Under the pieces are notes generated by a model, which did no database searches, was not told the DNA's origin, and saw nothing but the letters and a program-made list of their open reading frames with translations. Both the position numbers and the translations under genes were made by a program. Shown piece after piece: positions 25,924-35,243 of a DNA stretch of 64,000 nucleotides (position 1 is the first letter of the stretch; each line of letters opens with the position of its first letter). Source of the DNA: JBBIII01 sp037446575. GTDB taxonomy: Bacteria; Bacteroidota; Ignavibacteria; UBA10030. The stretch is from positions 1 through 64,000 of the forward strand of contig JBBIII010000005.1 in NCBI GenBank assembly GCA_037446575.1, written 5' to 3'.

Positions 25924-28071
25924 TTATTTGATTACTAAAAATTTCCCGCGTTTAATATTGCCTGTATCTTTATCTTTTACGGCAAATAGATACAGACCTG
26001 TTGAAATTGCTTGATCATATTTAGAAATCAAATTCCACGCATGTTCACCGCCTGAAAATATTGCGGGATTTGATTTGTCGCCGAATCGTTCAAACCAGTC
26101 TATATTTTGACCGGCATTTTGTGATGAGTGATCTAATTCTGCTACAACATCGCCTGCTATTGTAAAAATTGTTATCGTACAATTAGCCGGCAAATTATAG
26201 AAATATATCTTACGAAATCGTTCACCGCTTCCGTCCCAATAAGCTCGCGCATAATATGGATTCGGATATACTCCAACTTTTACATTTGGATCAGAAGTTG
26301 GCAATGTTCCTGGCACCACTCTCACTATAGAAATTGCGCTTGAAAAACTTTCTATCTGTTTCGATGGGTCTCCCTTATCGAATGCCGACACGCCATAAAC
26401 ATATTGCCATCCGCTCAGATGAGTTGCGCCAGAATTTGCAATAGGAAATCTATACCAATATTCGGTCGGATCGCCGTTAAACATTTTAGCATTCGGTAAT
26501 TTTACCTGACTAAATCCTGTGTTATAACCGAATTCATTTCCGGTGCTGTCGAATTCGCCTACTAAAGAAAGATTAAGCAGTAAATCACCAGAAAATTGAA
26601 AATCCATTCCCGGTTTTGAACGATAAATCCGATAACCTTCAAAATCTTTTGTTTTTAAAAAAGGATCAATAGATTCTTCCGCTTGTTTATCCCAATAAAT
26701 AACAACTTCATTATTCTCAAATTCAGCTCGAACCTTAGGTTGATCAGGTGGTGTAGGCAACACATATCGAGTAATTTTTCCATCCGGATCTAGTAAAAAT
26801 CCTCGAATCGGATCTCTTCCTACAATATCCTCACCACTATCTAAAATATTATTTCCATTTATATCTTCCCCATCATAAGCTTGCTGTGCCCACGTTGCAA
26901 ACTCATTAAGTTTTGTTCGTTGCTCAAGTAAATCCAAATTCTCCGGAAGCGAGCCAACTTTTTTTGCGCAAACAATCGCAAAAACAACTTGCACGGTATC
27001 GTTTGGACGAAGAACACGAAATGGTCCAGTCGAAAGCATTGTCGTCATATTTTGACCCGCAAGTCTTAATTGTGCAATATTAGCTTGAGGTAATGTTTGT
27101 GTCATTCTTGTATATCTGCTTAGGTACCAAGTTGAGTTGTAATCATCTGTGGGTGAAAAATATGCTGTAGTTCCTTGACTGCTCCGAAAAGCCCACGCGC
27201 TGAAAAATGTATTCTTATATAAAGCTCCTAAAGTATCAATTCCCGCGGGGAATGGAGTTGCGCCTAATAATTTAATACCAACATAACTATTTGCCGGTAC
27301 GCCGCCTGGGAGTGGTTTATATTCGAATGTGTACATCATACGTCGTAACGAATCGAATCCGTTTCCTCCATCATTGAAATAACCAGTAGTCCCGGGTCGT
27401 GAATATGGTGTGTTCCTTACGACACCATTATTCCATAAACCGACATATACATTTTCTAATGTATCGTCACCTTTATTTACTATTGTATAATTTAGAATCA
27501 CAAAAGCGTCAGTAAAGGGAAAATTCCAGGCATAACTTTCTTGGCGGACATCAACCCCTAAAGGATAATGGTTAAGTATAGTATCGCCTGTCGCTGGAAC
27601 TCGTGTTCTCCTGTCTGAATACTCCGCTATAAAATCTTGATGACTTACAGCCGCTACATCATAATTTCCCGTATAAGAAAGAGATGATTTCTCAATCATT
27701 CGCGAGCCAGTAGCTGTAGTATATTCATATCCTTCACCTGATGAGCCGGCTCTATCAGTAACGCCAGTGCTTACAAAGTATTGCGCGCGAGATTTGGAAA
27801 ACGCGCCAATCCATAATCCGCCTTGGTAAATATGCTCAATCTGAGAATTCTTAGGATATTCGCAAGATGGCTGTGTAGGCCAATATCTATTACGCGTGCC
27901 TATCGTGCCAAAGTTTGTGATTGTCATTCTTATATTACCTACCGTTGTATAGTAAGTATCTTGATCATCACTTACTTTCGATAATCTCTGGGCAAATAAA
28001 CTTGTCGCAATACCGCTTAAACAAACGCAGACAGTAATCCCTTTAATTAATTTTGATTTACTCTTTAGCAT
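25924..28071 (-). CDS. Large secreted beta-rich protein with a C-terminal FlgD/sorting-like domain
   Basis: A 715-aa protein with a signal peptide (to about residue 27, SLFAQ). No enzyme motif is seen. It has a long beta-rich body with repeated aromatic segments, an EF-hand-like loop (GEDINGNNILDSGED, about 400-415), a possible Fn3 region near 450-510 (FEGYRIYRSKPG), and a C-terminal FlgD/sorting-like module (CTITIFTIAGDVVAELDHSS...STGLYLFAVKDKDTGNIKRGKFLVIK). That tail resembles the T9SS type A domain but lacks the QNYPNPFNP start. The neighbouring cargo gene follows by 30 bases. Relatives appear widespread in this lineage; function unknown. Confidence 0.72.
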   Translation of the reverse strand: MLKSKSKLIKGITVCVCLSGIATSLFAQRLSKVSDDQDTYYTTVGNIRMTITNFGTIGTRNRYWPTQPSCEYPKNSQIEHIYQGGLWIGAFSKSRAQYFVSTGVTDRAGSSGEGYEYTTATGSRMIEKSSLSYTGNYDVAAVSHQDFIAEYSDRRTRVPATGDTILNHYPLGVDVRQESYAWNFPFTDAFVILNYTIVNKGDDTLENVYVGLWNNGVVRNTPYSRPGTTGYFNDGGNGFDSLRRMMYTFEYKPLPGGVPANSYVGIKLLGATPFPAGIDTLGALYKNTFFSAWAFRSSQGTTAYFSPTDDYNSTWYLSRYTRMTQTLPQANIAQLRLAGQNMTTMLSTGPFRVLRPNDTVQVVFAIVCAKKVGSLPENLDLLEQRTKLNEFATWAQQAYDGEDINGNNILDSGEDIVGRDPIRGFLLDPDGKITRYVLPTPPDQPKVRAEFENNEVVIYWDKQAEESIDPFLKTKDFEGYRIYRSKPGMDFQFSGDLLLNLSLVGEFDSTGNEFGYNTGFSQVKLPNAKMFNGDPTEYWYRFPIANSGATHLSGWQYVYGVSAFDKGDPSKQIESFSSAISIVRVVPGTLPTSDPNVKVGVYPNPYYARAYWDGSGERFRKIYFYNLPANCTITIFTIAGDVVAELDHSSQNAGQNIDWFERFGDKSNPAIFSGGEHAWNLISKYDQAISTGLYLFAVKDKDTGNIKRGKFLVIK

Positions 28072-28229
28072 TATGAATTTTTTAGATGTGAAAAAGAGGT
28101 CACATTTCTGAAGTTCAACATTAACAACTACATCCTAACTTACACTCGTCAATATAATTTTATAGTGGAATTAATTTAAGTATTTTTTTCCAATAAGCAA
28201 TGATAAAATAATTTTTTTTTCTTATTCTT

Positions 28230-30587
28230 TTATATACTCTTTGACGGTATCCTTAATACCTGACCAACGACAATTTTATTATTGTTTAAATTATTATGTT
28301 TTTTTAGCTTTTGAATATCTACATCATACATCTTCGCTATTGAATAAATGGTTTCCCCTTTTTTAACTTTATGGGTGGGTGAAAATATTCCTGTGCTTTG
28401 AGTTTTAACCGTCCTAGAGGGATTGCTCTTTGATGCGCTTGTAATAATCTTCACGCGCGCTTCCGGTTTATCATAAATATCAAGCGATTGACCAACAAAA
28501 ATTTTTGATGTTTTAAGATTATTCCATTGTTTTAAATCGCTTATTCTTACTTCGTACATATTAGCAATTTTTTCTAGCGTTTCTCCAGCTTTCACAATAT
28601 GTTGTATCCAATCTGTTGAAGATACATTTACTCTTGTTTTTTCAGTCTCTGCTTTCTGGGCTTCTTTAAAATCACCCTTTAGCATGGCTTGCTTCTGAGA
28701 AAACTCCAACTCATTAATTTTCATTAATTGTTTTACTCTATTAGAAGCAACCCATATCGTTATCGACTGCCCAGAGTAAATATGCTCGCCATAAGCAATA
28801 TCGTTCCAATTTCGTATATCGCTTGCACGCACGCCGTACCATTCCGCAATGTGTCCTATTGTATCGCCTCGCTTAACAATGTAGATAAGTTTTCCTTTAC
28901 CCCTTGGTTGCGTTAATTCCTTTGGTATTTTTTTTGCTTTCGACTTAGTCGCGTCAACTTTCTCTACATAAGCTCTTACGGCGCCAAAATTCATTCCCCG
29001 CACTTCCGGAGAATAATTATATGCAACCTTACTATTTACTACATCTCGGGGAATTGGTATTGCTAATACTGTCCCAATCGATAATTTTCTATCGGATCTT
29101 AAATTGTTCACCTCTTTTATTAGAGTTGTAGTTAGCCCATATTTTTTCGCTACCGAAAATACGGTCTCTCCTTTTTTAATTGTGTGTAATGCCCAATCTT
29201 TCTTTTGCTCTTCAGGAATTTTTTCATAATTGTTTAAAAAGATTTCTTTTCTGCCGTAAGGTATCCGAAATTTATATCCAGTAACACCCGGCGGCGTACA
29301 CCAACGCAATAGCTCAGGATTCAAATCTTGAAGCGTATCAACTGTTGTGATAGCGCATTTTGCTAATACTCGCAAATCTACACAATCATTTATCTCGACC
29401 ACATCATACATAAGTGAATCTGAAACAACAAAATTAGTGAACCCATGTTTTTCCGGATTTAATACAATCCGCGCTACAGCAATATATTGCGGTATATAAT
29501 TTCGTGTTTCGCGGGGCAAGTATTTTCTCATTTCCCAAAAATCAGTTGAACCACTGCGGCGCATTCCTCTAAAAATTCTACCCGCGCCTGCGTTATACGA
29601 CCCGAGAGCTAAATTCCAATCCCTAAACTCTGTATATAAATCCTTTAAATGCCTTGCCGCGGCGCGCGTTGATTTTTCAAAATCGCGCCGTTCATCAATC
29701 CACCAATTCACTCGCAAACCGTATAAAGATCCAGTCCCTTTCATAAACTGCCATAAACCAACAGCTTTAGCCCATGAACGAGCGTCTGTCCTTAGCCCGC
29801 TTTCAGGCATAGATACAATTATTAGCTCCTCTGGCACTTCCTCTTCAATAAATATTCTCTTCATCATCGGAAAATATTTACCAGATAGATATAACCATCG
29901 TTCCATATGCTGACGACCTCGCCCCATAAAAAATGCTGTAGCTCGCCCAACATATTCATTGAATGGCAATGGAACTACTGTTCCCTTTATTTCGAATCTC
30001 GGCACCTTTACATCTAAGAATCCACCCTGCTCAACTATTTGATTCAATTTTTCCCGCAACGCATATACTGATGCCTCGGGACCCAGACTATCAATTTGTG
30101 CAATATACTTTTCGTAATCCTCAATTACACTTTTGCTTAGCTCCATATAATCTTTTGAACTATCAATACTTGTATACTCACCAAGCTCATTTAATATCTG
30201 AATTGCCGCTTCAAATTCCTCTCCACAACTTACAGTATCGCCCAATTCTTGCGAAGCTAACGCTATTAAATAGCGTTGACGCGCCTGTTCTAACCGTTGA
30301 AGAATCACTTCTGTATCTTCTTCTACCAATTCGGTTAAAGCTTGCCTACCGCTCGTATCCATCCCATTTATTCTATTTGTCTCGCCGGAATTCGCTAAGC
30401 TATCTACGCCATTCGATATCCTATTTTGATTAAAATTTAACGGAGCTGAATTTGCCTTATTTGGCTGTGTAGCAACTTCTATTGAATTCTTAGATTTGCT
30501 TGATTGGTTGGACTTAGAACGAGTTGTTTGTTCTGAAGAACAGCTAAATATACTTAACGCTAAAAACAATATAACTAATCTTTGCAT
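28230..30587 (-). CDS. mltD: Membrane-bound lytic murein transglycosylase D-like, four LysM domains
   Basis: A 785-aa lipoprotein (lipobox LSIFSC, C16) with a disordered, low-complexity linker to about residue 90, an SLT goose-lysozyme-type domain (about 235-390) and four LysM peptidoglycan-binding domains (about 460-505, 565-610, 658-700, 738-783; each opens V/I-K-x-G-E/D-T). The catalytic glutamate is in SMPESGLRTDARS (about residue 261), followed by KAVGLWQFM and LALGSYNAGAGRI. It cleaves glycan strands of murein. E. coli MltD has fewer LysM domains, so four suggests tighter wall binding. AGAGG precedes the ATG. Confidence 0.92.
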   Translation of the reverse strand: MQRLVILFLALSIFSCSSEQTTRSKSNQSSKSKNSIEVATQPNKANSAPLNFNQNRISNGVDSLANSGETNRINGMDTSGRQALTELVEEDTEVILQRLEQARQRYLIALASQELGDTVSCGEEFEAAIQILNELGEYTSIDSSKDYMELSKSVIEDYEKYIAQIDSLGPEASVYALREKLNQIVEQGGFLDVKVPRFEIKGTVVPLPFNEYVGRATAFFMGRGRQHMERWLYLSGKYFPMMKRIFIEEEVPEELIIVSMPESGLRTDARSWAKAVGLWQFMKGTGSLYGLRVNWWIDERRDFEKSTRAAARHLKDLYTEFRDWNLALGSYNAGAGRIFRGMRRSGSTDFWEMRKYLPRETRNYIPQYIAVARIVLNPEKHGFTNFVVSDSLMYDVVEINDCVDLRVLAKCAITTVDTLQDLNPELLRWCTPPGVTGYKFRIPYGRKEIFLNNYEKIPEEQKKDWALHTIKKGETVFSVAKKYGLTTTLIKEVNNLRSDRKLSIGTVLAIPIPRDVVNSKVAYNYSPEVRGMNFGAVRAYVEKVDATKSKAKKIPKELTQPRGKGKLIYIVKRGDTIGHIAEWYGVRASDIRNWNDIAYGEHIYSGQSITIWVASNRVKQLMKINELEFSQKQAMLKGDFKEAQKAETEKTRVNVSSTDWIQHIVKAGETLEKIANMYEVRISDLKQWNNLKTSKIFVGQSLDIYDKPEARVKIITSASKSNPSRTVKTQSTGIFSPTHKVKKGETIYSIAKMYDVDIQKLKKHNNLNNNKIVVGQVLRIPSKSI

Positions 30588-30641
30588 CTGCCTCTTACGT
30601 AATTCTTGTAAATATTTTATGTAGTGATAAAATACAACATC

Positions 30642-30675
30642 AAATTCGATTAATCAAGAAGATTAGATCGAATTT
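30642..30675. promoter_or_regulatory. Imperfect palindrome upstream of mltD
   Basis: AAATTCGAT-TAATC, a 5-base loop, GATTA-GATCGAATTT. The arms match except for one extra base. It lies 55-88 bases upstream of the mltD start. No T run; may be an operator. Confidence 0.35.
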
Positions 30676-31047
30676 AAATTTCAGTAGCTAATTTCAACGA
30701 GTAAGTATTTATTGCAAAAAATCAATCCGACTTTAAAATATATTCTATATCGCATTCATGCATAACAGCGATCAATTATTAATAAATATTGATAAACAGA
30801 TATTCAATTCTCAATAAAATTTTGCTTTTTATTTATACTTCGTACTGTTCTAATAGAAAGTTCACTTTAAAAATCTCTTAAAAACAACAACTCGATTCTT
30901 TTTTTTGAAATATTCATTATTATAAAATCCAACAAAATAATTTAAGATATCTATTAACGCTAATTCATTAACAATACAGCTTCAAATATGGTATTTTATC
31001 GAACTTGCTAAATTCTTAATTTCTTAGGATAAACAACCACTGCATCT

Positions 31048-31069
31048 ATTATTGAATCGATTCAATAAT
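31048..31069. promoter_or_regulatory. Perfect 22-bp palindrome, probable operator of the LacI-family regulator
   Basis: The halves ATTATTGAATC and GATTCAATAAT are exact reverse complements meeting at a central C-G step. LacI-family operators characteristically are palindromes with a central CpG. The site is about 125 bases upstream of the regulator ATG, suggesting autoregulation. Confidence 0.65.
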
Positions 31070-31193
31070 TTGTTTTTTTAAAAAATAAATATTAAATTTT
31101 TTAAAATTTTTATTGTGATGTTCAAATCAGTTTATCTATAAATCATTTACTATTAGATAAGCAAGTTTTTTATAACAACCTATTTAAAGAATT

Positions 31194-32246
31194 ATGAAAA
31201 AAATAACAATTGAAGATGTTGCTAAACGAGCAAAAGTTTCAAAGGGGACAGTATCTGCAGTTATTAACGCCAAAACTTCAGTAAAGCCGGCAACCCGCGA
31301 TCATATTTTAGAAGTAATGAAAGAACTAAATTTTAGACCTCGCGGAATGGCTATGAATTTAAAAAATGGCAATTTAGATAAAAGTATTGGAATAATTTTA
31401 AAAGACATTAATTATCCTTTCTATACTTCTATTGCATTGGGCGTATCAAAGTACGCAAACAGTAAAGGGTATTCAGTAGTTGTGGCAAGCTCTAATGACA
31501 GTCATGAGTGTGAAAAAAAACTTACGCATTTATTTTCCGCTAAAGATATTAAAGGCGTAATTATTGCTCCTGTGGTAGAAGGAACTGCAGAAATTGAACA
31601 TCTTTTTAGACTAAAAATGATTAATTATCCTTTTGTTCTTCTTGAAGATGTAAAAGGTATTCAAGCAAATGTAGTTGCCATCGATAATAAAAATGCAATT
31701 AAACAAGCTGTCGCCTACTTAATTGAGAACGGTCATAAAAATATTGTCCATTTTGCAGGTCCGCCGCAATCATCTCATACTCAAGAACGAATCGAGGGCT
31801 TTCGTCATGCATTTAGCGAAAGCTCGTTAATTTTTAGAGATGAAATGATTGTATCGATTGGTTCTGATTTCGACGAATGTTTCAAAAAAACTAAGGATTA
31901 CTTCAAAAATCTGCACACAGAAGACTATCCTACAGCAATTGTGTGTTTTAATGATCATCAAGCCCTAGCAGTTATACTTGCGCTTAAAGAACTATCTATT
32001 AAAGTGCCTGATGATATTTCTATCATAGGCAACGATGATATTTACTATGCGAGAATTTATCCTGTTCCATTAACAACAATACGCACACCGCAACATGAAA
32101 TAGGAATAAAGGCGGCGGAAATATTAATAAGGGCTATTGAATCGCCAACACTTGTGTCACTAGAACGAGTATTTCTTTCAACTGAATTTATTGTTCGCGA
32201 ATCTTCAAAAATAATAAAAACACCTTCGTTGCAAAAAGCCAATTAA
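31194..32246 (+). CDS. LacI-family transcriptional regulator
   Basis: A 350-aa repressor: N-terminal helix-turn-helix and hinge (residues 1-60; TIEDVAKRAKVSKGTVSAVINAK...VKPATRDHILEVMKELNFRP) and a periplasmic-binding-protein-like sensor domain (about 62-340; GIILKDINYPFYTSIALGV, PDDISIIGNDDIYYARIYPVPLTTI). It would bind DNA as a dimer and respond to a small sugar-related ligand. Neighbours on the opposite strand include UxaE, so a uronate signal is a reasonable guess but unproven. A perfect palindrome lies upstream. It converges on the FAD/Fe-S dehydrogenase gene with a 30-base gap. Confidence 0.92.
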   Translation: MKKITIEDVAKRAKVSKGTVSAVINAKTSVKPATRDHILEVMKELNFRPRGMAMNLKNGNLDKSIGIILKDINYPFYTSIALGVSKYANSKGYSVVVASSNDSHECEKKLTHLFSAKDIKGVIIAPVVEGTAEIEHLFRLKMINYPFVLLEDVKGIQANVVAIDNKNAIKQAVAYLIENGHKNIVHFAGPPQSSHTQERIEGFRHAFSESSLIFRDEMIVSIGSDFDECFKKTKDYFKNLHTEDYPTAIVCFNDHQALAVILALKELSIKVPDDISIIGNDDIYYARIYPVPLTTIRTPQHEIGIKAAEILIRAIESPTLVSLERVFLSTEFIVRESSKIIKTPSLQKAN

Positions 32247-32276
32247 CGCGATGCAGGGAAGCTTAAATTATTTCAA

Positions 32277-35141
32277 TTATAAGAATTTATTAACGTTTAA
32301 TTTTCTACTACCTTCGAATGACTGATTTAAAAGCGTAACTGGATGGATTGTTACAACGTTTGTCCCTTGTTTTATTTGAATTTGACAAGTTCCACATCCC
32401 GATAAAACAAAATCAGGTTTTACTCTCTTTATTTCTGCAAATAGCTTCGAACCTATTTTCATCGACATATCAAAATTTTCTTTCTTCATTCCATATGTTC
32501 CTGCGATACCACAACAGGCATCCTCAATTTTTTTAATTTCCAAATTGGGAATCAAACTTAATAAATCAATAGGGCTATATTTTGCTTTCTGCGCTTTTAG
32601 ATGACAAGGAGCATGATAGACTGCCTGTTTATTGATAGGAATAAAATCGCCTTCAAATTTATTTTCTAAAAAAACATTACCTAAAAATGAGTGAATATCA
32701 TAACTATCCTCTGCAATTTTAATTAAAGCAGAATTATCAGAAAATAAGTCAATATATTCATGCATAAATGCGTAACCGCAAGATGCGCTTGAAAATACAA
32801 TCGGGATTTTCTGCTCGGCATAAGGCAACAGAACATTTATATTGTATTCAATATCTCTAATCGATCCGCTAATGTTTCCGTATGAAATTTTTGCGATGTT
32901 GCAGCATTTCCAATCCGGAAGAATTACATCAAAATTTAGTTTTTTTAATAATTGAATACTGTTCTCTAATTCTCCATCCGGATCATTAAATTGAGCGGCG
33001 CAACCACTCCATAATACTACTTTCTTTCTCTGTTCAATTTGTTCAGATGAATATTTCCTATACCTTGAAAAAGTTGGAAATTCTCTCCTTCTATCAATGC
33101 CTGTAATATAGTGCATTACTTTCCTCACTAACACGTTGGAAAGTATTTTGTTGCTTAATGGCGATAATATAGACGATAACCGGCTTACTTGCCTTCCCCG
33201 CTGTAAAATAAATTCATTAATCTTATAATATTTTTTCTTGTACAATTTTTCCTTTGCTAAAATCACAATTCCGGGAATATTCACCGCTGTTGGACAATCT
33301 GTTAAACATTGCGCACAATTGAAGCAATAATCCATAATCTTATAAAATTGCTTAGATACAAATACAGATTGATCAATTTTTCCGGAAAGAATTCCGCGCA
33401 AAATATTTGCTTTTGCTCTTGCGGTCGCATCTTCCCTTCCTGTTGCTTTAAATACCGGACAATATTCTCTGCAAGTTCCACAACCATGACATTTTTCAAT
33501 TTCTTCTCGCCATAAATCGGAATCTAATTTTGATGATATCGGTAGATAGGAATAATTTGGCGAATAACGCAAATTATCATTCCAGTTATAAGTTCTAACA
33601 GGAAGCTTCATTTCGGGATGCATAATACCAACAGGATCAAAAAGAGTTTTTATCTCTCTGAATAATGGAATAAGCTGAGGAAAAAATTTTTCTAAAAACT
33701 GCGCGCGTAATCTTCCATCGCCATGTTCACCGCACAAAGTACCCTTAAACTTCAAAATTATATCTACATACTCATTCATAAGCTCATTTGCAAAATCAAA
33801 AGATTGCTTATCCTTAAAATTCAGAATTGGGCGTAAATGCAAATTACCATCTCCTGCATGGCCGAACATTGCGTAATTAAAAGGATATTTGTTCATCATT
33901 TCGGAAAGCGCTACAAGAAATTCTGGAAATACATCTGGATGCACAGCCGCATCTTCTGTAAATGGTGCGGGCTTCTCATTACCCTGAATTTTATTCAAAA
34001 TAACGGTTGCAGCTTTTCTGACTTTAAGAATATTTTCAATCTCTGTTTCATTTGTCGAAAACGCTCCGACGTCAGCTAATTTGTTCTTTTCACTGATAAT
34101 TTTTTTAGCTTCGATAAGTTTATTTTCAATATTCTCTAATTTATTATCTTCAAATTCTACATATAAAAGATACTTTACAGATTCCGGAAGAAATCTTCTT
34201 AACTCCGGCTTAAAAGAAAGGGCAAGTTTAATAAATGAATGATCGACAAATTCTATTGCTGAAGCTTCTAAGTTTCTTAAATGCTGAACCGCAATTCCCA
34301 TTTTCTGTAAGTCCGTAAAATAAAGCGAGATCAATCCTCTATGTTTTATAAGTGGAATTGTGTTTAGCACGGCATCTATAAAAATTCCTAAAGTACCTTC
34401 ACTCCCTGCCATTAACGATGCCATATTCAAATGAGTTGTGGTAAGAATATCCCATACTTGATAACCAGAAGAATTTTTAGTTGCATGCGGTTTACTATTA
34501 ATTATTTCTTTAGAATACTCGATGAGAAGCTCCCTAACCTTTTCATAATAAGGCCGATGAAAATCGTCTAACGAAGAAATTTCATTTAGAGGAATATTTT
34601 TAGCTTTGAATATTTTTCCGTTGGATAGGATTAAATTAATCTCCTCCACGTGTTTGTACATATTTCCATGTTTGATTGTGTGAGGTCCACCGCTATTATT
34701 GCCTAACATGCCGCCAATCACGCAAATGTTACCGCTACTTGGGTCGGGACCAAATTTACATCTATACGGAAATAAATATTTTTGTAAATCGTTTAGAACA
34801 ACTCCAACACCGCAATTGACTAATCCTTCTGTAACAATTTCAATCTTATTGAAATGTTGAGTCATATCAAGAATAACTGCTTTGCCTACTGCATTACCCG
34901 ATAAACTCGATCCAGCCCCGCGTGGTAATATTGGAATTTGATATTTCTTACATATCTCCACTGTTGTAATAACGTCTTCGATGTTGTGTGGTATCACCAC
35001 TGCTAATGGAGAGATTTCAAAAAGACAAGCGGCAGTGCTATAAAGTTGCAACGTTACAGTATCCCAACTTACTTTGGCTTTGAGTTTCGAATCTAACTCT
35101 AAAAGCCAATTAGGCAAGTTTTTATTGATTTTGTTTTTCAT
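32277..35141 (-). CDS. FAD-binding and Fe-S-binding 2-hydroxyacid dehydrogenase (D-lactate/D-2-hydroxyglutarate type)
   Basis: A 954-aa fusion: FAD_binding_4 domain (about 40-190; LPRGAGSSLSGNAVG, GGMLGNNSGGPHTIK), an FAD-oxidase C domain (about 230-510; GHAGDGNLHLRP, GEHGDGRLRAQFL), two 4Fe-4S clusters (CHGCGTCREYCP, CFNCAQCLTDCP, about 555-625) and C-terminal cysteine-rich CCG domains (SSASCGYAF, CCGIAGTYG, SGCGTCQIQ). This is the GlpC/GlcD fused layout of YdiJ-like enzymes that oxidise a D-2-hydroxyacid and pass electrons to the quinone pool. The substrate cannot be fixed from sequence. It lies downstream of uxaE behind a terminator. Confidence 0.86.
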   Translation of the reverse strand: MKNKINKNLPNWLLELDSKLKAKVSWDTVTLQLYSTAACLFEISPLAVVIPHNIEDVITTVEICKKYQIPILPRGAGSSLSGNAVGKAVILDMTQHFNKIEIVTEGLVNCGVGVVLNDLQKYLFPYRCKFGPDPSSGNICVIGGMLGNNSGGPHTIKHGNMYKHVEEINLILSNGKIFKAKNIPLNEISSLDDFHRPYYEKVRELLIEYSKEIINSKPHATKNSSGYQVWDILTTTHLNMASLMAGSEGTLGIFIDAVLNTIPLIKHRGLISLYFTDLQKMGIAVQHLRNLEASAIEFVDHSFIKLALSFKPELRRFLPESVKYLLYVEFEDNKLENIENKLIEAKKIISEKNKLADVGAFSTNETEIENILKVRKAATVILNKIQGNEKPAPFTEDAAVHPDVFPEFLVALSEMMNKYPFNYAMFGHAGDGNLHLRPILNFKDKQSFDFANELMNEYVDIILKFKGTLCGEHGDGRLRAQFLEKFFPQLIPLFREIKTLFDPVGIMHPEMKLPVRTYNWNDNLRYSPNYSYLPISSKLDSDLWREEIEKCHGCGTCREYCPVFKATGREDATARAKANILRGILSGKIDQSVFVSKQFYKIMDYCFNCAQCLTDCPTAVNIPGIVILAKEKLYKKKYYKINEFILQRGRQVSRLSSILSPLSNKILSNVLVRKVMHYITGIDRRREFPTFSRYRKYSSEQIEQRKKVVLWSGCAAQFNDPDGELENSIQLLKKLNFDVILPDWKCCNIAKISYGNISGSIRDIEYNINVLLPYAEQKIPIVFSSASCGYAFMHEYIDLFSDNSALIKIAEDSYDIHSFLGNVFLENKFEGDFIPINKQAVYHAPCHLKAQKAKYSPIDLLSLIPNLEIKKIEDACCGIAGTYGMKKENFDMSMKIGSKLFAEIKRVKPDFVLSGCGTCQIQIKQGTNVVTIHPVTLLNQSFEGSRKLNVNKFL

Positions 35142-35167
35142 ATAGGAACAATTATACGCATATTTAA

Positions 35168-35200
35168 AACAAAACGCCCGATAAGGATCGGGCGCTTTAT
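35168..35200 (-). terminator. Rho-independent terminator after uxaE
   Basis: CGCCCGAT (35175-35182), loop AAGG, ATCGGGCG (35187-35194). On the minus strand TTTTGTTTTAAA follows. A plus-strand T run (CTTTATATTTTTTT) also follows, so it may work both ways. Confidence 0.85.
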
Positions 35201-35243
35201 ATTTTTTTTACTCTAATAAAAAATACTACTTTAGTTAGATTGT

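Larger units (their letters stand above)
30588..31193. other. 606-base intergenic region between mltD and the LacI-family gene
   Basis: Very AT-rich with no credible ORF. It must hold divergent promoters for mltD and the regulator. Structures seen: an imperfect palindrome at 30642-30675, a weaker one at 30771-30792 (ATCAATTATT...AATATTGAT), and a perfect 22-bp palindrome at 31048-31069. Nothing else recognised. Confidence 0.6.

Noticed and set aside
29963..30433. Plus-strand ORF of 156 aa
   Set aside because: Antisense to the low-complexity N-terminal region of the MltD-like protein.
33837..34079. Plus-strand ORF of 80 aa
   Set aside because: Antisense to the FAD-binding enzyme; no independent support.
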